Source: Ignavibacteriota bacterium
Lineage (GTDB): Bacteria; Bacteroidota; Ignavibacteria; Tepidaquicellales; Tepidaquicellaceae
Length of the DNA stretch: 35,567 nt
Assembly (NCBI GenBank): GCA_026390735.1
Contig: JAPLFJ010000036.1
Coordinates: 1-35,567 of the forward strand
Direction of reading: 5' to 3'
Position numbers and translations under genes: made by a program. This document shows positions 17,016-23,934 of the stretch, one piece after another. The notes beneath the pieces are model-generated. The model ran no database searches and was not told where the DNA came from. It was given only the letters and a program-made list of their open reading frames with translations. Each line of letters starts with the position of its first letter. Within the stretch, counting starts at the first letter, position 1.

Positions 17016-17872
17016 GAAAACTTTTTATATTTGTTCTTTTGCTCGGATTATATTCCTGTACAAATAAAACGGTTAAAGATGAAATAAACTTAAAGGATGA
17101 CTTAGGCAAAAGTTTTGTGTTTAAAGAAGTTCCGAAACGTGTTATATCGTTAGCGCCGAGTATTACAGAATCGATTTATTTTATTCAGGCAGATACTAAC
17201 CTTGTCGGTGTTACAAAATACTGCGATTATCCCGTGCAGGCAAAGAACAAGACTGTTGTAGGCGGAATGCTCGACCCTAATCTTGAAATAATAACAAAAT
17301 TAAACCCTGACCTGATATTCCTTACCATAGAAGGAAATTCACAGGTTACGTATAAATCTCTTATAGACCTCGGATACAGGGTGTTTGTGCTGAACCCGAG
17401 AAGTATTGACGGAGTTGTTTCTGCCCTGGAAACACTTAACAGGATTTTTAAGACACAAAAGGGGGATGGTATTATTATCGATTTCAGTAATGAGATAAAT
17501 AAATACGTTAAATCGAAACCTGTTAAATCTTATGCAGGGTTTCTTTCCCTGAAGCCCTTGATATCATACAACGGAACAACATTCCTGAGTGATGTATTCA
17601 GTAAATCAGGTTATGAAAATATATACAAAGATGAGAAACTTGACTATCCATCAATAATGGAAGAAGATATATTCGTTAAAGACCCTGAATATCTTTTTGT
17701 GTTCGCAGATTCTACAGCAGACAGCAGGAAATTAGTGAAGGATGAGGTTGAAAGTAAATTCGGGAAATTGAAATCAGTTCTGGGAAGAAAGTATTTCATA
17801 CTTGATGAGAGCATATTCACGAGACCGGGTCCGAGGATTTTAAACTCGCTTAAAATACTGTCTTCTATCTGA
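17012..17872 (+). CDS. BtuF-like ABC transporter substrate-binding lipoprotein
   Basis: This 286-residue lipoprotein has a signal sequence with lipobox LYSC (Cys16). It belongs to the helical-backbone metal/cobalamin/siderophore receptor fold: VPKRVISLAPSITESIYFI at about 40-58, then VGVTKYCDYPVQAK, LDPNLEIITKLNPDLIFL and a long backbone helix around 125-150, ending with ARPGP-like FTRPGPRIL. This order matches BtuF and FecB-type binding proteins. No permease or ATPase is nearby, so cobalamin versus iron chelate cannot be decided. Its ATG overlaps the stop of the preceding secreted protein, implying translational coupling. Confidence 0.8.
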   Translation: MRKLFIFVLLLGLYSCTNKTVKDEINLKDDLGKSFVFKEVPKRVISLAPSITESIYFIQADTNLVGVTKYCDYPVQAKNKTVVGGMLDPNLEIITKLNPDLIFLTIEGNSQVTYKSLIDLGYRVFVLNPRSIDGVVSALETLNRIFKTQKGDGIIIDFSNEINKYVKSKPVKSYAGFLSLKPLISYNGTTFLSDVFSKSGYENIYKDEKLDYPSIMEEDIFVKDPEYLFVFADSTADSRKLVKDEVESKFGKLKSVLGRKYFILDESIFTRPGPRILNSLKILSSI

Positions 17873-17893
17873 GCACGCCATTCATAAAGAATT

Positions 17894-18217
17894 TTAAGTA
17901 GTAACTTTATTCATTGGTTGCTCATTATATTTGAGAAATTTCAGGTAGTTCCTTTTGAAAGAATTGAAACTGGAATAATTTGAATTATTGCAGGTATAAT
18001 CGGAGCCTGTGTTCCTGGATAGATAATCAGACAGTGAAACATAAAACCTCTGAATCATTTCCTCAAGATCATTTCCCTTTGAAAAACTTTCTGCCTCAGG
18101 AATAATACCCATTTCTTTTAAAGTATCATAATTCCTGTTAATCTGAATATCAATATCAGACTGACTTAAATTATAAAACTCCGTAAGCATTAGTTTTGTT
18201 AAATTTGCCTTGTTCAC
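17894..18217 (-). CDS. Hypothetical 107-residue protein
   Basis: I do not recognise this protein. It is polar and predicted helical at the N-terminus (LTKLMLTEFYNLSQSDIDIQINRNYDTLKEMG), with a Ser/Asn-rich stretch at about 70-85 (SDYTCNNSNYSSFNSF). It has no signal peptide or membrane segment. The start is GTG at 18217, preceded on the minus strand by GGGGTAAGG, which resembles the AAAGGGTAA ribosome sites of the neighbouring operon. It converges with the BtuF-like gene, 21 bases between the stops. It could be a small regulatory protein, but nothing in sequence says so. Confidence 0.5.
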   Translation of the reverse strand: MNKANLTKLMLTEFYNLSQSDIDIQINRNYDTLKEMGIIPEAESFSKGNDLEEMIQRFYVSLSDYLSRNTGSDYTCNNSNYSSFNSFKRNYLKFLKYNEQPMNKVTT

Positions 18218-18638
18218 CCTTACCCCATTAATTTAATTACTTATTTAATATCAAATAGCATGCCATAAATAATACTTTAAAAATTGATTAAAACAGCATC
18301 CATCACTTTAAACTGCATAGTATAAAAACTTCTTAAATAATGACTATGTTTACTTTCCGGAAGGAACGGGAATTAAAAGATTATTATAGTATACAAATTT
18401 GAAATATGTACTTAAAATATCTACTGCACAAAAGACCAACTGCGACCGACTTCTGTTATTAGTATATAAGCGATAAATAGACAAGACGACGAATCATAGT
18501 ATAAGCGTTAAAAACATAGTTAATACACTATTTAAAACCTGGAATATTAGTGAATGAAATATTTAATCTCTTCATTAACCGTCATGTAATTAATTGAAAT
18601 ATCAGTATATTATATTTTATGAACAAAATGAACTACTT
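18218..18638. other. Long upstream region of the Nfr-like operon
   Basis: About 420 AT-rich bases without a convincing ORF lie between a hypothetical gene and the sigma-54 promoter. Visible elements are an 8-bp palindrome TTCCGGAA (18355-18362) and a repeated TATAAGCG followed by TAA, near 18464 and 18502, about 38 bp apart. Either could be an activator site. I do not find the TGTCTCA/TGAGACA palindrome seen upstream of the protease gene. Confidence 0.4.
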
Positions 18639-18654
18639 TGGCACAATAATTGTA
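18639..18654 (+). promoter_or_regulatory. Sigma-54 (-24/-12) promoter of the Nfr-like operon
   Basis: TGGCACAATAATTGTA matches TGGCAC-N5-TTGCA with a perfect -24 box, exact spacing and a single mismatch in the -12 box (TTGTA). The predicted start near 18665 leaves a 25-base leader carrying AAAGGG (18679-18684) before the TTG start codon at 18691. Confidence 0.75.
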
Positions 18655-18690
18655 ATAGTATTAGTAAGTTTAAAATAGAAAGGGTAAAAG

Positions 18691-19857
18691 TTGATAAAGT
18701 ATGTTCTACATACAGCTGTATTAGTTATTGTATTTATATCATTGACATCAGTCCTGAATGCACAGGAAAATCTATCACTAAAAAATATTGATAACGAAAG
18801 CAAATCTTCAATAAGTCTCTCAAAGGGTTACACCAATGAAGTAATTATTCGAGACACTATCCCTCAGAGTAACTCTTATGATTTACTAAATAAAGGTTAT
18901 AATTACATTAACAGCAAGCAGTACAACGAAGCCATTTCAGTTTTTAACACTTATCTTAAAACAAACCCTAAAGATACAAAGATTCATATGCAGCTGGGTT
19001 ATTTATACGATGGAGTTAAAAAATATGCAAACTCTTACAGGAGTTTTGAGTACGTTGCAGACTATTCAACAAACCCCGACGAGATTGACAAGGCAAGAAC
19101 ATCGATGCATTACATGAAGGATTTAATGATAAAGAACTCTGTAACTTCATTCGACCTTTACTTCTACAATTTCTATGATTCATATTACGAAAACTACGTC
19201 GCAAATTTACTGACTCACATTAACGTAAGAGTCGCAAAAGGCATTTATATGGGGCCTTATATGGAGACGTACCTTGATTCAAAATCGAAACCTGATTATA
19301 TACTTAATGACAGATTCTTTGATATCGGCGGTTTTACAAAGTTTAATATAACTGACTGGATGAATTTTGAATTAAGAGTCGGTTACGTAAGGGAAATAGA
19401 TTTTAAGAGAAACAGTTTGAGCTTTAAACCTATTCTTTCAATGGGAACTAGGCTCGGAGAAGCATCCTTTTATAAAGACAGAAAAACAAATAAAACAGAA
19501 AATTTCTATTTCGATATTTATTCTTCAGGACTTTATGACTATAAATTCAGGAACGTATTCGGCGACCTGCTGACAAAAGAAGTTTTAAGATACCTTACAG
19601 GAGGATATTCTTACATAGAGTTTTACATTAAGCAGGAATTTGCTCTCGATACAAAGAAACTTGATTATAATAACTATGTCGACCTTGGTGCAGGTATTGC
19701 ATTTAAACCAAACCTGACTAACTTTCCGGTATTCTTTCTCGAAGGTTTAAACAGGAATTTTGTAATCGGTTCGACCGGTGAATATTTCTCAGGAGATATG
19801 AAGACTATATTCACTGTAAGGGCGGGATTCTTAATTTATTACAACGCAAAATTATGA
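18691..19857 (+). CDS. NfrA-like TPR and outer-membrane barrel protein of the glycan export operon
   Basis: This 388-residue protein has a signal peptide ending VLNAQ (about 1-24). Two TPR units (about 62-127, YDLLNKGYNYINSKQYNEAISVFNTYLKTNP and the next repeat, in spaced form) are followed by a C-terminal half of alternating aromatic strands (about 155-388) typical of an outer-membrane barrel. TPR plus barrel immediately before an NfrB-type synthase matches the role of NfrA, PgaA and BcsC: periplasmic scaffold and glycan exit pore. It is far shorter than E. coli NfrA. The start is TTG at 18691 with AAAGGG six bases upstream; no in-frame ATG competes. Its TGA overlaps the ATG of the next gene. 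The export role is inferred from architecture and neighbours. Confidence 0.7.
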   Translation: MIKYVLHTAVLVIVFISLTSVLNAQENLSLKNIDNESKSSISLSKGYTNEVIIRDTIPQSNSYDLLNKGYNYINSKQYNEAISVFNTYLKTNPKDTKIHMQLGYLYDGVKKYANSYRSFEYVADYSTNPDEIDKARTSMHYMKDLMIKNSVTSFDLYFYNFYDSYYENYVANLLTHINVRVAKGIYMGPYMETYLDSKSKPDYILNDRFFDIGGFTKFNITDWMNFELRVGYVREIDFKRNSLSFKPILSMGTRLGEASFYKDRKTNKTENFYFDIYSSGLYDYKFRNVFGDLLTKEVLRYLTGGYSYIEFYIKQEFALDTKKLDYNNYVDLGAGIAFKPNLTNFPVFFLEGLNRNFVIGSTGEYFSGDMKTIFTVRAGFLIYYNAKL

Positions 19858-21317
19858 TTTACGACATTTTCCAAATATTACTCTGGATTACCGCAATAAT
19901 GCTGTTCATCAGCGGAATAGATGATTTGTACCTCGATTTGTTATACTGGCTGCAGAGAAGAAAATACAAGAAGAAACTGCCTGATTTTTCGGAAATGTTC
20001 GATAAACCCGAGAAACCAATTGCTATTTTTCTTGGAGCGTGGAATGAATCTTCAGTAATCGGAAGAACACTCAGTTATGCGGTGAGAAATTTAAACTATG
20101 CTAACTACAGGTTTTTTATAGGATGCTATCCTAATGACCCTGAAACAATCAGAGTCGTTCAGGAACTCTCAAAGAAAGAACCGAGAATTATACCTTGTAT
20201 CAACAACCTTGACGGTCCTACAACAAAGGCAGATAATTTAAACACACTGTATGCAGGGTTAATTGAGTACGAAAAGCATTACGGAGTTTTTGACATTATA
20301 CTTGTTCATGATGCGGAAGATTTTATCCATCCGAACTCACTGAAGTTGTACAATTTCTTACTCGGTTATAAAGGATATCATGCAGTTCAGATACCTGTTA
20401 TACCTATTAAGAGCAAACTTGGCAAATTATTCCACAGAACTTATTGTGATGCGTTCGCAGAAGTGCATACAAAAGATATGATCGTACGCCAGGCGATGGG
20501 TACTTTTATTCCTTTCGCAGGTACAGGAATGGGATTCCACAGGAAAACATTCAATTATCTTGAGAAGTATAACTATGATGTTGAAATGGCAAAAGTAAAT
20601 AAATTTAGTGTTGATGATCCGTTCCACACAGAAGATACAGAAAAAGCAAATATCGAAAAAACTGAAGTTAAATTCAGCGAGGAAGATTTATCTTTCTACA
20701 ACGATGAAAGAATAAAAGGAAGCATCAACGTAAACGAGACAAGTTATCACGACGATCCGTTCTCAAGTCTGAACGACTATCAGCTTCAGGGCGGTAAGAG
20801 GGTACCGGATTCGGTAAAAGGCTATACTTTCATGTTCCTTGCTATGGTACTCGGATGGATTTCTTTCCTTGTGTACGCAGGTCAGACTGATGCACAGCAG
20901 AATGCAATAACAACAACCGATATAATTGAAAAGATAAGTTTTGCACCAAGTGATGCTAATGCCAAGAATAACGATAAAAACGGAATTATTAATAAGAACG
21001 AATTAGCAAATTCGAAAGAGATTAAAGACGGTATAATAAGTTTAAGCAATGGTTTCTCCGACAAGAAGTATAATGTCTTCTATTCAAAGAACAAGGAAAA
21101 GGAATTTACAATACAGGAGTCCACCTGGATTTCCGAATTGTCAGCAAAGAACAGAGTTGAAGTTTTAAAAAGTACAGGGATATTCAGAAACAAAGAAATC
21201 CGTGTACAGCCGGTCATTATAAATAACGAGACTGTTTACCGCGTAAACATTTCGAATTATGATAATATAGATGAAGCAAGGGATGACGTTGCCAAGTTTA
21301 AGAAACCGGTTCAATAA
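19854..21317 (+). CDS. nfrB: N-terminal half of an NfrB-type GT2 glycosyltransferase fused to a TM segment and SPOR domain
   Basis: This 487-residue protein begins with a membrane anchor (about 5-20) and an IDDLYLDLLYWLQRR segment characteristic of NfrB. The donor-binding half of a family-2 glycosyltransferase follows: GAWNE (61-65), YPNDPET, GPTTKADNLN (121-130), the metal-binding VHDAEDF (151-157) and GTGMGFHRK (223-231). At about residue 248, where intact NfrB enzymes proceed to the TED motif, the sequence turns into an acidic linker with two DDPF motifs (254-303), a transmembrane helix (324-343) and a SPOR-type domain (about 417-485; peptidoglycan-binding in other proteins). TED and QxxRW are missing here and found in the next gene. 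The topology puts the GT half in the cytoplasm and SPOR in the periplasm. Start overlaps the NfrA-like stop. Confidence 0.85.
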   Translation: MIYDIFQILLWITAIMLFISGIDDLYLDLLYWLQRRKYKKKLPDFSEMFDKPEKPIAIFLGAWNESSVIGRTLSYAVRNLNYANYRFFIGCYPNDPETIRVVQELSKKEPRIIPCINNLDGPTTKADNLNTLYAGLIEYEKHYGVFDIILVHDAEDFIHPNSLKLYNFLLGYKGYHAVQIPVIPIKSKLGKLFHRTYCDAFAEVHTKDMIVRQAMGTFIPFAGTGMGFHRKTFNYLEKYNYDVEMAKVNKFSVDDPFHTEDTEKANIEKTEVKFSEEDLSFYNDERIKGSINVNETSYHDDPFSSLNDYQLQGGKRVPDSVKGYTFMFLAMVLGWISFLVYAGQTDAQQNAITTTDIIEKISFAPSDANAKNNDKNGIINKNELANSKEIKDGIISLSNGFSDKKYNVFYSKNKEKEFTIQESTWISELSAKNRVEVLKSTGIFRNKEIRVQPVIINNETVYRVNISNYDNIDEARDDVAKFKKPVQ

Positions 21318-21348
21318 AAGTTTAAATCAGAAAGGGTAAATTAATTAT

Positions 21349-22740
21349 ATGAGTTCAGCAGAAAACCAGGATGTCTTTCACGATAAAGATGATTATTCAA
21401 AGGGTAACCTGAATAATTCACAGTCTATCGATGATAAGATAAAGGAAATAGAAAACAGGATTCGTAATCTTTACGAGAATAAAATTCCTGAGTTCCTTAA
21501 TGTTAATACTGAAACTAAGGAAGGTGCTTTCAATCTGAGAGAAAAACTCGAAGGTGTTAATGAAAACATTAAACAGTTTTCAACTGATTTAAAGACAACT
21601 TCTCCTGAATTAAAGGTAAAGGCAGAAGTTAAAAAGGAAGCACTTGTCGGAAGTATCAGCCAGGCAGCAGAAGATCATGCTCATCAGGAAAGTCTTTCAA
21701 AAACACTCGACGAACTTGAGGAAAAGATAAGTAATTTAAACAGTTTGTCCACCTCTGATGACCTTACAGCTACAGATAAGAAATTTGATGATAAAGTAAA
21801 TGATGCAGTAAAGAAACTTGAAGATAAGATTGAATCCAGGGATAATGATTTACACAAGAAACTTTTTGACAGTTTCTACGAAGAGACAGCAAAGCCCGAA
21901 GTAAAAGAAAATGTTGTTAAGGATAAATTAGAAAGAATTGATGAACAGATAAAGGATATAAAGAGCAGTATTTCTTCTTTATACACAGACCAGAAGGTTG
22001 TGAGTTCATCCGCCGTTGAAGGCAGATTAAAGAATATTGAAGAAAAGTTAGACGATGAAAAGCCGCAGTTAAAAGCAGTGCCGCACGGAGCCATAACTCT
22101 CCGTCCGAAAGAGAAAAAAGAAGGTTTGTTCAACGATGCCAACCTTACTGAGGATTATGAACTTGGTTTCAGATTCTATCAGCTTGGTTTTAAAACAGGA
22201 TTCTTCAACGTTAAACTTGATAAAGATGATGAAGCATCGAGAATCGCAACAGCAGAATTCTTCCCTAATACTTTCTGGTCATCGGTTAAACAAAGGTCAA
22301 GATGGGTAGCAGGTATCGTATTCCAGAACTGGAAAGCCCACAAATGGGCAGGGAACACTTCAACGAAGTACTTCCTATTCAGGGACAGAAAATCTATTTT
22401 CAGTTTTGTAAGTGCATTCCTTTCAAACGTTGTGATAATGTATTTCCTTTATTCGATTGCTGCCAAAGTATTAAACTGGCCTCACGTAACATCGCTCGTA
22501 GGACACAGTTCTGTATTATGGTGGTTAATGATTGCAAATCTGTTCTTTATGATTTCAAGATTATCGCACAGGTTTGTTTTTACATACAACTGGTACGGCT
22601 TTAAGTATGCGTTCTTCAGTATCTTCAGGCTTCCGCTCGATACTATTATCAACTTCTTTGCTATCGCAAGGTCGGTAAACGTTTACAAGAATACCAAATC
22701 AAAAACAAAAGCGGTCTGGGATTCTACGGCTCATTATTAA
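21349..22740 (+). CDS. nfrB: Coiled-coil protein fused to the C-terminal half of an NfrB-type GT2 glycosyltransferase
   Basis: This 463-residue protein starts with about 255 residues of charged, heptad-like coiled coil (IKEIENRIRNLYEN, LSKTLDELEEKISNL, KLERIDEQIKDIKSS and more). From about 259 it is the missing half of the preceding glycosyltransferase: NLTEDYELGFRFYQLG (TED at 267-269), FFPNTFWSSVKQRSRW with the QxxRW motif at 315-319, then VFQNWKAHKW and three to four membrane helices (about 349-375, 389-406, 418-440). The C-terminal MshEN-type c-di-GMP-binding domain of E. coli NfrB is absent; the protein ends after VWDSTAHY. It has its own ATG with AGAAAGGGTAA upstream, 31 bases after the first half's stop, so it is translated independently. 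Confidence 0.85.
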   Translation: MSSAENQDVFHDKDDYSKGNLNNSQSIDDKIKEIENRIRNLYENKIPEFLNVNTETKEGAFNLREKLEGVNENIKQFSTDLKTTSPELKVKAEVKKEALVGSISQAAEDHAHQESLSKTLDELEEKISNLNSLSTSDDLTATDKKFDDKVNDAVKKLEDKIESRDNDLHKKLFDSFYEETAKPEVKENVVKDKLERIDEQIKDIKSSISSLYTDQKVVSSSAVEGRLKNIEEKLDDEKPQLKAVPHGAITLRPKEKKEGLFNDANLTEDYELGFRFYQLGFKTGFFNVKLDKDDEASRIATAEFFPNTFWSSVKQRSRWVAGIVFQNWKAHKWAGNTSTKYFLFRDRKSIFSFVSAFLSNVVIMYFLYSIAAKVLNWPHVTSLVGHSSVLWWLMIANLFFMISRLSHRFVFTYNWYGFKYAFFSIFRLPLDTIINFFAIARSVNVYKNTKSKTKAVWDSTAHY

Positions 22741-22800
22741 CATGTAAGAATAAAACAAAGTTTTTAAAATTTTATAAATAAAGGTAACAATAACATATAA

Positions 22801-23931
22801 ATGGCGAATAAGAAGAACATATTAATCGTGTTAGGAACAAGACCGGAGATAATAAAACTGTTCGTTTTATACCGTGAATTGAAAAAGTCAGATGAGTTTA
22901 ATCCGATATTGTTCAATTCAGCACAGCAGACAATTTCAGGTGATATACTCTCATACCTCGATTTAAAGTTTGATATGACGGCAGAAGAAATTCCGAACAG
23001 AGGCGCAGACCTTGAACTATTCGTAGCCCATTTATTGCAGGATTTAAACAGACAGTTCGTTAAAGCAGAATCAGGACTGAAGGCATCTGATATTTCAGGT
23101 GTTGTAGTCCAGGGGGATACAGCTTCTGCATACACAGGTGCAGTATGGGGTTTCCTGAACCAGATTCCTGTGTTTCACGTGGAAGCAGGGTTAAGGACTT
23201 TCGATCAGTTGAATCCGTTCCCGGAAGAATTCTTCAGGGAATCTATCGGCAGAGTATCGAGTTTGAACTTTTGTCCGACAGAAATCAGTCACGGCAATCT
23301 GCTCAGAGAGGGAATCAGCAAAGACAAGTGTTTTATCGTTGGTAATACAATCAACGATGCAATAGTAACATTACTGAACGAAAACAAGATTACAGAATAT
23401 CCTGAAAAGGATTATATATTAAGTACTTTACACAGAAGGGAAAACTGGGATAAAGTAGAAGAGTATTCTTCAATATTGAACAGGTTATTGAAAGAAAACA
23501 AAACAGGAAGGAAGATTGTACATCTTCTTCATCCTAATCCCGCAATCAGAAAAAGTTTTGCCGCGGGTCTTGAGGGCGGAACACACGAGAACCTGGTTAT
23601 CAGCGATCCCGTGAATGATTATTTCCAGATGCTTGGAATGGTCAGGAATGCACACACAGTGATTTCTGATTCAGGTGGCCTGCAGGAAGAAACACTTTTC
23701 TTTAACATTCCTTGCGGAATAATGAGAAAAGTAACCGAAAGACCGGAATGTCTGGATAAGAACGCAAAGTTATTAAACTTTGATTATAATGAGGTGTCAG
23801 GTTTTATAGATTACGCTGAATATTACAGGAACAACGTTGAAAAGGAATTTGATTATACATTCGGGTATGGTGACACGAGTGTAAAAATCTATGAATTATT
23901 AAAAAAATACTTTAAAAACAAAACATATTAA
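22801..23931 (+). CDS. wecB: UDP-N-acetylglucosamine 2-epimerase, non-hydrolysing (WecB type)
   Basis: This enzyme interconverts UDP-GlcNAc and UDP-ManNAc in the cytoplasm. At 376 residues it is full length, with GTRPEIIK (12-19), VQGDT (Asp106), HVEAGLRT (Glu128), NPFPEEFFR (Glu142), VGNTINDA, STLHRRENW (His211), HPNP, SDSGGLQEE and TERPEC, covering the positions of the E. coli catalytic residues Asp95, Glu117, Glu131 and His213. The usual AQH motif near the N-terminus reads AQQ (41-43), close to the region that binds allosteric UDP-GlcNAc in Bacillus homologues. Placed 60 bases after the split NfrB, it likely supplies UDP-ManNAc as the substrate, as WecB does for the E. coli NfrA/NfrB glycan. 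Confidence 0.93.
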   Translation: MANKKNILIVLGTRPEIIKLFVLYRELKKSDEFNPILFNSAQQTISGDILSYLDLKFDMTAEEIPNRGADLELFVAHLLQDLNRQFVKAESGLKASDISGVVVQGDTASAYTGAVWGFLNQIPVFHVEAGLRTFDQLNPFPEEFFRESIGRVSSLNFCPTEISHGNLLREGISKDKCFIVGNTINDAIVTLLNENKITEYPEKDYILSTLHRRENWDKVEEYSSILNRLLKENKTGRKIVHLLHPNPAIRKSFAAGLEGGTHENLVISDPVNDYFQMLGMVRNAHTVISDSGGLQEETLFFNIPCGIMRKVTERPECLDKNAKLLNFDYNEVSGFIDYAEYYRNNVEKEFDYTFGYGDTSVKIYELLKKYFKNKTY

Positions 23932-23934
23932 TTG

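Noticed and set aside
18594-18791. Small plus-strand ORF over the start of the NfrA-like gene
   Set aside because: It begins upstream of the sigma-54 promoter and lies out of frame over the signal-peptide region of a clearly real gene; no ribosome site.
21280-21360. Programmed frameshift joining the two NfrB halves into one protein
   Set aside because: The first half ends in a full SPOR-like domain and TAA, a 31-base gap follows, and the second half has its own ribosome site and ATG; frameshifting would also leave 1.5 kb of unrelated protein inside the catalytic domain.
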